This document shows positions 9,241-20,600 of a stretch of DNA of 64,000 nucleotides, piece by piece. The translations under genes were made by a program, and so were the position numbers. How positions within the stretch are numbered: position 1 is the stretch's first letter; every line of letters starts with the position of its first letter. Source of the DNA: Daedaleopsis sinensis (lineage: Eukaryota > Basidiomycota > Agaricomycetes > Polyporales > Polyporaceae); the NCBI GenBank assembly GCA_033807695.1, contig CM066303.1:4092001-4156000 (forward strand), read 5' to 3'. Below the pieces are notes generated by a model. It had not been told where the DNA came from. It searched no databases and was given only the letters and a program-made list of their open reading frames with translations.

Positions 9241-10089
9241 TCATGTGCGGCTCTCCAACGCCTTGTCCCACCGATCGGAGCCAACTCCTTCAGCAACAAC
9301 AAACAGGTCGATTGGATCGTACGTCTCCTCGATGGCATCCAGCGCCTCCGAATAATGCGAGCCGAAGAAAGAATGGGCGGGGTCTGGCTCGTAGAGGGAC
9401 GCCTTACCATGTACATATTCGAGCGCATCAGTCAGAAATTGCATCTACGTGCCATGCGGTGAGAGCGGAGCAGAAATGGAGCGGTGCATACCTCGTTTAA
9501 GTAAGCTCCCGAATCAGGCGCGAGTGCACGGAGCGTTGCAGTGTCCTCCTTGAGCTTCTCCCGTAGTGCGTCGATAACGTCGGCAGTCGTGCCGTCTGGC
9601 CAGGAGATGCCCGTGACCGTGTGCGCTGCAGCCTTGCGCCATGCGGGGTTTAGGCCGGCCGCTGAGGCACTGGCGTTCGACACTGCACCTCCTGCTATGA
9701 GACTGTATATGTTAGTGTCATCACACCACACAAAGACACTGAGTATCAGCTCGAGTTCACTCCGCTGACACTAGCACTTACTAGTAGGCCACGATGGGTA
9801 TGGACAACAGCGTGCGAGCGACATCCTCGTGATTCGTCTCAATGGCGTCTCGGGGAATCAACCACGACCCGATCTCGGCGGTCGACCCAACCTCCCCCGT
9901 GGTAGCAACAAATCCGGTATACCACTCGTACCACGACGGAACAGAGACCGTCGTCGCCGTATACTGTGGGGAGGGCCAGCATGGCTGTCCAAACAGACAC
10001 CGGCAGCGCTCGGACAGTGTCGCTGCAGCGTCGAGGGTGCATAGTCCAAGTACAGTCAGGGGGAGGAGTGTGCTGAAGAGTCTGTGCAT
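9241..10089 (-). pseudogene. FAD-linked oxidase (berberine-bridge type), internally deleted
   Basis: Exon 1 begins at ATG 10089 with a signal peptide (MHRLFSTLLPLTVLGLC) and the CRCLFGQPCWPS motif that opens secreted fungal FAD-linked oxidoreductases. It then jumps straight to sequence belonging near the C-terminus (WLIPRDAIETNHEDVA). Introns at about 9707-9772 and 9413-9494 lead to NPAWRKA, APDSGAYLNE, ASLYEPDPAHSFFGSHY and DLFVVAEGVGSDRW. The roughly 300-residue flavin-binding fold between the N-terminal motif and the C-terminal part is missing, although the frame stays open. The product could not bind FAD as the family does, so I call it a pseudogene. The sequence at the junction (CCCTCCCCACAG) looks like an intron 3' end. 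A TATAAAGG lies 45 bp upstream. Confidence 0.8.
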
Positions 10090-10133
10090 GGCTAACAACT
10101 GCGGTGAGTATCGCAAATAATAGGCTTGCGTGA

Positions 10134-10141
10134 CCTTTATA
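10134..10141 (-). promoter_or_regulatory. TATA box of the FAD-oxidase gene
   Basis: On the minus strand this reads TATAAAGG, about 45 bp before the ATG at 10089. It is the only good TATA match close to this start. Confidence 0.5.
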
Positions 10142-10929
10142 CACACCATCTACTCACGGTACCCAGCAGTGTGTATTCATACGCAGATACAGGACTGCGC
10201 ATGTCCAGCGGAGAGTTCTGTGAGGCATCGAGCGTAGCGCACGCTAATTGAGAATCTCCACTGCGCACGTCAGCTAGGACGCGCTACATCGTATCTAAAT
10301 GTCGATAGCCTTGTCAGGTTGTCAAGCGTGTAAGATCTGCTGCGAGTCGGCGGTGACGCACTGAGTACTGAGTGCCTGCCTGGGGTTTCCTTAGCTGCAA
10401 AACTAGCGCGACAGAGGATGACAGTAATTCAGGCTGCGCTGATGACTCCTATAGTAGTCGAGAGAGAGAGACTGTTAGAATGTTGATAGCGTCCTGGTAG
10501 CAGTAGCAAGCAATTAATGAGAATCGCCGTGATGTAATTGCAAGACAAGGAGGATGTTGGGAGGATGAGTGACTGAGTGAACAAGTTGAACAAGTTGGTA
10601 GTGGTGTACTTGAGCGCTTGGGGGCTCGCTGGCAGCGGCAGATGCCGGACCAATGGGATCACTGGCATTATGGGGAGGGGCACCGCATACTACTTAAGGT
10701 GTGCAGGGAAGACGTGGTACTAGTCGAAGGACACAAGCTCAGCGATATAGAGACGAGCTCAGATTGAGATATTGAGACCTCACGCGGGTAGCACCCTTCC
10801 GTATGAAGTGCGTGACCACAGCACAGACCGTACTAGAATAATCCTGAAGCGTCCAGTGTAGTTGAAGATACGTCGCAAGGGGCTGGGTACAACAGTTCAA
10901 CGTTCAACGTTCAACCTAGGTCGACGGTA
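10142..10929. other. Intergenic, no gene seen
   Basis: This stretch separates the FAD-oxidase start from the 3' end of chitin deacetylase copy 1. I found no credible exon. Short repeats such as ACTGAGTACTGAGT (10362-10375) and runs of GA are the only structure. Confidence 0.6.
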
Positions 10930-12652
10930 CTATGAAAGCGCAAACAGCGCAACGGCAGCAGCTACAGCGACCGACACGAGTGACGTCGACGACGCAAACG
11001 ACACCACACCGTTGCGCGCATCCGCCCCCGCAGCGTCGGTCTTCCCAGAGCCCGACGGAGTAGGAGCAGCGCCAGTTGTGGATGCGCCCGTGGTAGACGT
11101 GGAAGTCGACGTCGCGGGGAGCTGGACAGAGGCGCCCCCTACGGTCATGGGGGTGACGTCGCCCGCGCCGTCCGCGGCGTTCTGGTACACGGGCGCGCCG
11201 TTGAAACGCGCGACGCTCTGGAACTTCCAACCGTTCTGGGCGATGAGCGGGAAGGCCTGGATGAACGCGCCGACGGTGTCGTTCATGAGCTCGTGCTCGA
11301 GGATGACGATCCCGGGCGACTTGGGCGCGGTCGTGATCCACTGGTGCAGGTCCGTGTCGACCGTCGCGCGCGTCGAGCCGCCCGGCTCGCCGATGCTCCA
11401 GTCGCGGGGGCTGCGGGGTACGTTAGGACCTGGCGGGGAACGAGGGAAATAGACGAGAAAGGGGCACTCACTCTTGGTTCCAGAGCACGGTGGAGAGCCC
11501 GAAGACCACGCGCGCGATGGCGAGCACGCGCTCGTCGGAGTCACCGGTGGGCGGGCGCCAGTACTTGGGGACGCGGCCGCCCGTGGAGTCGTGGATGACC
11601 TGCATCGTCCAGCCGAGCTCGCCGACGACCTGGAGGTTGGTGAGCGTCGTCATGTACGGGTGCGTCCATGTGTGCACGGCGATGTCGTCTGCGGGCCGAG
11701 GGCGGCATCAGTATCAGAACACGCGCAACGTGGATCGGTAGATGACAGCAGCGATGGAATGGCGGCGTCCAGGCGGTGAGCGGCATGTGCGTGATGGGCG
11801 GAGAATATGGAATAAAACGGAATGGAATGGAGCAGGACGAGCACTGCGTATGGTAATGAGCACTGACCTTTGAGGTCCTCGGCCGCCATCTTAAACGCAT
11901 CGGGGTTGTTGATGATGTTGGTACCGATCATGAAGTGCGTCGAGTTCACCTTGTTCTGCTTCAGGAAGTCGTACAGCGCGAACGAGCTCTGCGGGAGGTA
12001 ACGAGCCGCATCAGCTACGGCATTCTAAGCAAATGACTAGCGCGAACGGCAGACGCACGGGAAGGGGGCCGTCGTCGAAGCTGGAGCCGAAGACGCCGTC
12101 TGGCGCGTCCCAGATTTCTGAGGTGTCCTTGCTGCGGCACTTGTACGTAGCCGAGCACACCACGGGGCCGTTGGGGTCCAAGCCGTTCGGGTACACGGGG
12201 AGGCCCGACTTCGTGTCGAGGGTGGACGGGGGAAGGTCGGGAATCTTGCCCGCCTTCACGGCGGCATTGAGCGTGTCAATCCAGACCTGGGGGTAGCCCT
12301 TCCCGTCGGTTGGCATGGGCTGTCCGGCTGCAGGGTATTTCGCAGACCATTCTGTTCAATTCAAGCCGTCCGGAGTTCCATGGAAGGACACGTGACGTCA
12401 GCGAAGGCCGGCGAGAAGGTTGGAAAACGACGGGGAAGAGCACGAGCACGCACCTGGGGTCCCAATGGCAGGGTAGGTCGCGCCGTCGTCACCCCGCTTG
12501 AAGAGGGCGTGCACAGGGTGGTCCGTATCGTGATACCAAGTCCCGGGGAGGGCGGCGTTGATGACCTCGGCTGTTTCGTGTGGGTGCGCGAGGGCAGAGT
12601 AGGAGAAGGCTGTGGCGAGGAGGAGGAGTGAACGAGCGACAGGGGGCACCAT
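10930..12652 (-). CDS. Chitin deacetylase, GPI-anchored, copy 1 (CE4 family)
   Basis: Five exons: 12652-12454, 12351-12059, 11988-11868, 11688-11472 and 11410-10930. The protein should deacetylate chitin to chitosan at the cell surface. It has a signal peptide ([16 protein letters not shown]), a CE4 motif 1 SSFDDGP (catalytic and metal-binding Asp), the metal site [19 protein letters not shown], a Ser/Thr-rich spacer and a hydrophobic tail ending [13 protein letters not shown], typical of a GPI signal. Splice positions match copies 2 and 3. The RPP motif carries Thr where those copies have Phe, a position that is normally aromatic. The start was chosen at the only in-frame ATG before the signal peptide. 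Confidence 0.93.
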
Positions 12653-13080
12653 GCTGGGCCGTGTGGGGAGCAAGAGTCAGGCGAGGCCGAGTCTTATGAG
12701 TGAGGAGGCAGGAAGTGAAGGGGAAAACAGACCTCCATCCTGCTCCTCTTATGACTTTGAGCGGCGCCGTGTACGAATGATGCAGGACCCGACTAGTGGT
12801 GCGGCCATTCCGCGGCCTTGCAGCGTTGTGGCGCGCGCTCGAAAGTCGCCAACCGTGACAATTGACTTCGTGGGACGGGCTATGTTGGCCGTTCCATGGT
12901 ACCTGACATTGCTGTACTTAGCCTTCAGGTCCGGATCCTTTGTACTGTATTACATACCTGTCGTAGAGGAATGACTCGAGGCTCGGGACCGCTGATGATT
13001 ATTGCATGGCAGGATCGCGCGGTATCTGATCCCGACTCCTGCTATGTATGTAGACGGGGCTGCTCACAAGCCTCACTAAG

Positions 13081-13461
13081 GCTGCTCAATTCTTGAGGGC
13101 CGTTTCGAAATGCAGTCGACTGACGAAGAGTCGTCTAGATGCCGCGAGATGCCGCTGATGGATGGCAGTGGCCATCCAAATGTGGTTAGGTTGAACTCGA
13201 AGTCCCGAAGTTGCTGTCGACATCCAACACTCAGCATTGCACCTGATTCATTGAGAGTCGAGAGTGTCAAAGTAGAGATTATCTGCTATCTGCAGACATC
13301 TCATATGCAGACAGTGGAGGAGGGGAGGAGGGGGATGCAGAGAGAGCAGGTAAGTAGTCTTAGCGCTGGATGATCAACATCAGCCTCGGCACTCACCGGC
13401 ATCTCGACAACCTTTTCGTCAGTCGACTGCATCTCGAAACGGCCCTCAAGAATTGAGCAGC
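13081..13461. repeat. Inverted repeat, 47-bp arms
   Basis: The left arm 13081-13127 and the right arm 13415-13461 are reverse complements with one mismatch in 47, separated by 287 bp. Both arms can encode the same peptide (GCSILEGRFEMQSTDE), which suggests that they are inverted copies of one coding fragment. Confidence 0.85.
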
Positions 13462-13843
13462 CCGTACTAGAGCAGTAGAATACGGCTCTGAATTTGAGAC
13501 GTTCTAGCAGTCGCGCCCGGGGAGGACTGATTTCATTGGGACTGGTCAATTCTATTAGACCTGCCGCCGCCGCCCAGGGAACCAATCCAGCCACCAATTC
13601 CAATACTCACTACCACGCACTGCGCAAACCTAGGCTCTCCTCCAGCGACCCGGGAGCGGAGCTGCCTTCGCCGTCCCGCCTCGGGCCGCCTACTGAGATC
13701 GTCGAGATGCTGATGCCAAGCTGATGCCAAGGATGCGCAAAAGACGTCTGCCTTGCTGCTTGCAAGTCGCGTTCCCTTCTCTAATCCATGCATATGAGAT
13801 GTCATGAGCGGTTAGCAGATGCCTCTGCTACAGTGCTCTCGAC
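13257..13843. repeat. Second, overlapping inverted repeat
   Basis: GACATCTCATATGCA (13295-13309) is the exact reverse complement of 13789-13803. GTCGAGAG (13257-13264) is the reverse complement of 13836-13843. Spacing between the matched blocks is nearly the same on both sides, so these are arms of about 50 bp, diverged in the middle. Confidence 0.65.
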
Positions 13844-13919
13844 TGCTGAGCTGTGTGCGTCAACGGCCATCTCGGAATTTCCAAGAAGGGTTCGATTCGA
13901 TCGCAGTTGGATGGCATCG

Positions 13920-13968
13920 AGAGCTTTCGTTAGTACATCGAGAATTTCAATGCACATACGAAAGCTCT
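13920..13968. repeat. Hairpin, 11-bp perfect stem
   Basis: AGAGCTTTCGT (13920-13930) pairs with ACGAAAGCTCT (13958-13968) around a 27-nt loop. It lies just right of the two larger inverted repeats. Confidence 0.7.
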
Positions 13969-14699
13969 TCCGTTCAAGCAACCGACAAGAATTGAGTTAC
14001 TAAGTAGCCCTGGTGGGATCAGAACAGCCTGTAGTACTAGCAATGGGATCGGGATCTGATATCTGATGGTGTGCGCCGTCTAGGCGAGTCTACTGCATAG
14101 TACTTATGAGCGCGGGAACAAGGTCGGTGCATGTAAGAGAGGGTGATCGTTGGGAATTGTTTGTTCTCCATTGTCGCTCTTCTTGCATACTCGGGCCCTG
14201 TTCAATCGAAATACACACACACTCACAGAGCTCTCCGAAAAGTCCAGGATGGATCTATGGGCTCCGCAGCAACCGACTGTGTGTGTATCTTGGACGACCA
14301 GGGCCTATCGCTATGACGACGGAGGATAGCGTATGTCAAGTATCTGCTCACCGGGATGATGACCGCGCTGCGATCCATAAGTGTCGCGCTCAGCGGTACT
14401 TGAGCAACGGTGAGGTAAGAAGATTGATGGGACTTGAGAGCCTGAACAATCGTTCGTAGCCTATAGGTTATCGGTGCAGATTGAGCCTGAGGAGTCCGGG
14501 CAGGCAAAGTAGTATCGTGCGAGGGTAGCCGCAGTGCCACATCTGCAAGTCAGTGGGACCCGCCTTGTAAGTTATCGAGTTGCCTTTGGGATATATTTGT
14601 GCGTGATGCTGAGCGCTGCGTGGATTCTGCGTGCGGCCTGATATCACCTGTATGGTACGAAGGGCGCAAGCACTCCGTATTCGAAGATTGAATAATGAG

Positions 14700-14935
14700 T
14701 ACTGATTGCTCACCTGTGAGGTCCATACCGAATGTAAGTAGCTCTAACAAGGCCATTAAGAGGTACTCCACACGCCGACGAAGCCAGACATCGCACTTCT
14801 TCTCGGGGTGTATGGCTCTTCAAGCTCATGCAGAACTTGAACGCCTCGAGCTTGGACGCGCACGTCGCCGTACCGAGTCTCCAACTCACCTGAGCCTCGA
14901 GCGATGTAGTCACGCCAGTTCTTAGTATCCCCCTA
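14700..14935 (-). pseudogene. Frameshifted coding relic, family unknown
   Basis: On the minus strand a possible exon (KNWRDYIARGS) is followed by a GTGAGT donor and an AG acceptor, then LEAFKFCMSLKS. One extra base then shifts the frame, after which HPEKKCDVWLRRRVEYLL and ALLELLTFGMDLT run up to a GTGAGC donor. The pieces look like one protein broken by a single-base insertion near 14820. I do not recognise the family. Confidence 0.35.
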
Positions 14936-17557
14936 TACAGACATTGAGGACATACTGAACGGAAGGATAGACGGTCCTTCCTTCAACGCCAGGTCGTGCT
15001 TTGGGAGAAATAGGAGGAGGGATGGGCGTCGTCGTTAAGTTTTAGCTCAAGCGCCGAGAGGTCTGCCAGGGCACCGGAGAAAGCCGAGAAAAGCTCGCAC
15101 ACTCACGTGACCTTGCCTGGAAGCCAGAGCGTCTCCTTTCTCACAATCGTCGCTTCCCGCCACGGTCGCCTCGACTTCGGACTAGTACTGTCCTCATTTC
15201 ATCCATCGGACTCGCTGCGTACGTACTTTGGATCTCAGAAACCTAGCTAATGTTCTCCGTCTTCAAGGACACGCGCGCTACCTTTCTTTCGCCCTCGCAA
15301 GTTGTAGGACCGTCCTTCCCTCACGTCAATAGGTCCTCATTGTCTGCCTAGGGGAGACAACCCTCGCGAAGACTTTGCATTGTGCGTTGATATCCAACAG
15401 TCAACCATCTCAGACTCAGTAAGTGTCATCTTTGTGTCTATGTGGCAGACAGACACGCGCTATATCTGGCAGAATTCGCGTTTGATACACGACATAGAAG
15501 GACCGGAACTATGCTATCCTCCTTCAGCCTTTCTATCTAGAATCTTCGTAGACCGAGATCTATACATAGTAGATGATCTTTCACGCCGACAGGACACGAT
15601 CTGATGTGGTGGACGACGGGAGCACGGGGTGAGTCCTGCTCTAGCTCTTCTTCCTCAGGCCTCACTCATGGTCTGTCCCGCTGGTCAAACAGCGGCAGTG
15701 GACCCCACAGGAAGAGTCGGAGATGAGTGTCAGCCCGAGTGACGCTGCGCTGCGATGAAGTGCGTTGAGGTGAAACATAAGTACCACTTACACCACCATG
15801 ACGGATGGACGCATACTACTGGTGGCAGTCAGCCTCGGTGTCCGCATATAGGTGGTGAGTCCGTCTTCGTCTGATCTCATCGTTCCACACATCCCTCGAG
15901 CCATCTTAGACGACGTGGGGAGACATTTCAGGCACAGGGAACATGGTCACCCGTCAGCTAGTGTTCGAAAGGTCAAGAAGACTTCAGTGCCGTAAGTATG
16001 GAGCTATATGCGTAACTGCATCCATTCGACGTCCTACGTATCACGAGGCACACTAGTAACCCTGTGACCTCCACGGGTCGCATTCTCTTGCGCGAGTTGA
16101 CCAAGTATAGTTTCGTGCCGGCACGCACGGCTGGTTTATCTCTTGGAGGTGTCGAGATCCGTCTTCGCGAAGCTGCCCGCCCATCGCAAGCAACGAATGT
16201 GCCGGCCCTCTTATGTCCTTTTGGAAGCCTGTCGTTCTCAGGCCTCTGAGCAGCGCAGAGCTTCGGATTCTCTCCGTGAAGCGCGGGGACGCTCATTATC
16301 AGTCGCTTCCATCGGCTGGATCGTCGCGACGTTTTGCGGCTGGCTGGCTTACTAGCCTGTGCACTCGCTCTCTCGCTCTCTTCTCTCTGACTTGTTTTAC
16401 CTGCAAAGGGTCGCTTGCAGGACAAGCCCGCCCACTCAATATCTCCCTATGCGCGTCCTCTTGTCACAGCGAAGGGTGTGAGACGATCATGATATACTTA
16501 GCGTGGTGAAGAACCGCTGAATTTGTCTGTCAGTGTGACGCCAGCAGGTCGTCCGGCTGACAATCATGCAGTAGCTGCGAAGCACCAGCCAGTATTGACT
16601 GCTGACATATTATTGTTTTTAGGGCTACAGGCCCGATGGGCCTGTTCCGTGTCACGGTTCGTGCTGTTTATCGTCGCAGTCGCGCTCCTCTGCCAGCGAG
16701 CATCACGACATGGGCCCAGCACTTGGAGGCCGAACGGAGATGTGCGACTTGTATCATCCATCGTCCACTTGCTCAGCGATCTTGTTCAACAGGTGGTGTC
16801 TGAATCCTGGTTGAACCCCGCCGCTTTGCGGGGACGAGGATCGAGCGGGATCTATGAGATCTGCGTCGGGGCGCCTCGATCACGATAGTGGGGCTCTGAT
16901 TTCATCTACTTACTCAGTACTGGTACATCTCGCTTAGGCTAACGGAGCTGTTGTGCCGTCAGCTCATGAGAGCGGACCTGGTGGGGACGCGCGTGCGCTG
17001 AGCAACCGCTACGCACTACGGTATGGCGACGGACGACCATGTGTCATGATGAGCAGAGAGCGCATGAGAATGGTCGCGGCCGCTGACACTGACAGGGCTT
17101 CATAACACCGTAGGCGTGGCTTCTGTTCTGTTCCAACTTCTGATACACACTGCAGACAGCTCACGACATGCAAACGCGCCAGACACGGCTCGTCTCTTCG
17201 TCGCCACGCGGGGACGTAATCTCTTCCGCACGGTCTGATGTTTGGTGGTATGTAGTCATTTTCTTCTGTCACCCCCGCGTGCGCGTTGCTGCGATGGGGA
17301 GACGACAGAGAGGGCGTGCACGCAGCTCCGACGGAGGCTTCTTGACAAACTCCCACCATTTGGGATGTTTTGATCACCCTGACAGGGGTGGCAGCGAAGG
17401 CCGCTCGGATGCCCTGGAGCGCTGGGGGGAACGCATAACGTTATGTCGGTTGTGATGTGGTGCGTTGACGAAAATGGAATGCAGCGGCGACCTGCATGTG
17501 TACCATGTATCACTTCGAAGTCGCGAAGCACTCGCGCGGTGCTGGTCCGGTCAGTAA

Positions 17558-17632
17558 TATATATTCCCCTCCGGCTACAACGGCATTCCTCTGTCCTCTC
17601 CCCTCCCCTCTCCCTCTCCCTCTCCCTCTTAC
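17558..17632 (+). promoter_or_regulatory. TATA box and CT-rich tract of NRPS-like gene 1
   Basis: TATATATT at 17558-17565 is followed by a pyrimidine run at about 17585-17632 with (TCTCCC)-like repeats, and the ATG is at 17663. CT-rich tracts near transcription starts are common in filamentous fungi. Confidence 0.55.
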
Positions 17633-17662
17633 CTCTGCTGATCTCTGCTAGGACACTCCGCC

Positions 17663-20600
17663 ATGTCTCTCGAACACGCCCCCGGTTTCTACAACCCAGC
17701 CGTGCAGACCGTGCAGGGCGCGACCAGCAAGACCTTCCGACGCCCGGACCTGGACACCTCTCTCACCATCCCTGAACTCTTCGCGTACCATGCAACACAC
17801 AGTCCAGAGCACCCTGTGCTCGTCTACGCCGACGACGACCAACAGGAGCATGTCATCCGTTTCCCCGAGGTATACCGCGCGATCCGCAAGGCCGCGACCA
17901 TCTCCTCCGCGCACTACAAGCGGCGGGCAGAACACTACGCCAAGGCGCAGGTCGGAAAGAGCGAGAACGATCCGCCCGTTATTGGCATCCTCGCGACTGC
18001 CGGTACGTCTCCATCTCTATCCTGCCATAACCTCAGCCACCTCCCACAATGCCGTCATTCCGCACCCCCATCTTCTATCGCGCGCACGCATCCCAACGCA
18101 AACGCTAACGACTAAAACCTAATCCCCGGCACAGACTCGATCTCGTTCTACACACTCAAGGCGGGGCTCATGTACCTCGGGCTGACGCCCTTCCCGATCT
18201 CGACGCGCAACTCCGCGCTCGCAGTCGCGCACCTCGTCACGAAGACGGGCGTGCAGCAGATGTTCGTCAGCGCGGACCCCGCGATGCAGCGCCTCGCGGC
18301 GGAGACGAACGAGCTGCTCGCCAAGGACGGCCTCGCGTTCGAGGTGCTCCCCATGCCAGACTTCGCGGACATGTACGGGCCTGGCGGCGACGCGGAGCTC
18401 GTGCCGATGGGCAAGGTCAGCCCGGACAAGACGTGTATCATTTTACATTCCTCTGGTGAGCACACACAACACGCCTCCTGTTTAGCATGTCCGACCGCGA
18501 GCGACCGAGGGCCGCGCGGGGCGCGCGCGTGCCCGAACGTGCGGCTGATCGCTAGGGTTAGCTGACGACGGTGGCGCACCTCTGCAGGATCGACCGCATT
18601 CCCGAAGCCGATCAAGTTCTTGGACAAGCACTTCAGGAAGTGGGGCACGTTCGTCTGTGAGTGTTCCGCGGGCTTCGCGGGATGATTGAGAGGCTGACCG
18701 CGCGATGGGCCACGGGCGTGCAGACTTCGGCGAGGTGGACTTCTGCGGCGTGCGCGTGGGGGGGCACGCGAATCCTATGTTCCGTACGTGCCTGTCGCGC
18801 GCGCCGAGACGGGAGGGCTGACTTCTTCTTCTTCACTTCCCTATGCACTGGGGCTGCTGTCCGTAGATGTTATGGGCTCGCTCATGCTGACGTGGTCGGT
18901 GCGTCTCCCCGCTTACTCCTCCATGCACCTGGATATGCTCTAACGTCTCGCCATCGCCGATGCGCATGCAGCTGTATGTCGGATGCACATGGTCGATGTT
19001 CAAACCGTGCACCCCGCCCGTGTTCCCCTCTCCCGACGCGTTCTTGGACTCCCTCGTCGCGACGAAGTGCGAGATCGTGTACTGTGTTCCAGCGTTTGTC
19101 GAGGTGCGTCTCGCGTCGTCTTCCGCCCGAGATGCCCTACGGGGTAAGCTTACTCGCGCGCTGTGAACAGTCGTGGGCGCGCGACCCAGAGAACATGCCG
19201 CGGATCAAGACGCTTCGGGCAATGGTACGTCGCACTGCATACCTCTCCTCCGCGCCACTCTAGTCCGCGGCTCTACCGCCCGCCGTCGCAGGACGGAGAC
19301 GAAGGGTGGCAGAGTGCTGACGTGTGTTTGCGTCGGACAGATCTACGCAGGCGCGCCGATGAACAAGCAGATCGGAGACCGGCTCGCGGCGGAGGGCATC
19401 GCGCTCATTCCCTTCTACGGCGCGTGCGTATCCCGTTCCCATTCAGCTTTCCGCTTCTCCGCATTGTCTCCGTCCATCGTCCGGGTGACTTTCGCTGCCC
19501 TCCCGCGTTACTATTACTATCCCAATCTTGCTCCTATTCCTGTTTTTGATTGCCGGGAAGGCCCACAGCCCCGTAAACGTTGTTCTCCGAGCTTCCTCTT
19601 CCAGCCCTTTATATCCGTAGCTATTGCCTCTTCCGCGAGCGTATCGCTGACTTGGTGGGCACGTCTACAGCACAGAGATTGGTGCGGTCGTGCGCCTCAT
19701 CCCCAACCCGACAACGATGGAGAAGATGGAGTGGGACTACTTCCAGATCTCCCCGCACATCGACATCCGGCTCCTCCCACAGGAAGGCCAGCCGGGCATC
19801 TTCGAACCCATCGCCTTTGTCAGTATCTCTTTCCTCACTCGCTCGCCGCCCGTTGCTGACCCTCCATGATCTTCCGTCGCTGGCCCCGTCTTGGCAATTC
19901 TGATGTTCCCTGACACAGGGCACACCCACGTTTACGCCGAACGTGTTCAACACTGTGGTCGAGGGCCGCCCTGCGTACGCGACGAGCGACCTCCTCCAGC
20001 AACACCCGACGAAGTCGCACCTCTTCCGCGTCTACGGCCGCGCAGACGACCAGCTCATGCTCTCGACGGGCGAGAAGACCAACCCCGCGCCCCTCGGTAC
20101 GTCGCGCTCTCTCTTTGCCCCAAGCATCTAGTGCGGCTCAGTTTGAACTGATCGCGACATTCAGAGGCGATCCTAGTGCAGGACCCCCACGTCGCCGCGT
20201 GCTTGATGTTCGGCAGGGGCAGGTTCCAGAACGGGGTGCTCATCCAGCCCAAGGAGCCATTCGACCCGAGCAACGAGGCGGAGCTCGAGGCGTACAGGAA
20301 CAAGATTTGGTACGTCTTCCGTGATGCACTCTGCGTTGCGTATGCTGAGGGGCGCTTGTGTTAGGCCGTCGATCGAGAAGATGAACGCGTACGCGCCCGC
20401 GCACTCACGCATCTTCAAGGAGGTTCGTCTTCGTTTATTGCATGACAGATTCTCGTCATGCTAATGCTAACATCGTCGCCCGCATGGTAGATGATCATGG
20501 TCACGAAGCCGTCCAAGCCGCTCGAGTACACCGCCAAGGGCACGCCCCGCCGGCAGGTGTGCATCAAAGCCTACACGGACGAGATCGATGCGCTCTACAA

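Larger units (their letters stand above)
12653..17557. other. Gene-poor region with inverted repeats and a relic
   Basis: About 4.9 kb without a gene I can support. It contains the foldback repeats at 13081-13968 and a frameshifted coding relic at 14700-14935 (listed separately). Open frames such as 15973-16425 (minus, basic) and 16523-16888 (plus) show no recognisable domain or splice partners. Confidence 0.6.

Noticed and set aside
10862..11452. Long plus-strand frame opposite chitin deacetylase copy 1
   Set aside because: It is antisense to an exon with clear CE4 motifs on the other strand.
13885..13905. tRNA B-box-like GGTTCGATTC
   Set aside because: No A box, acceptor stem or anticodon arm can be drawn around it.
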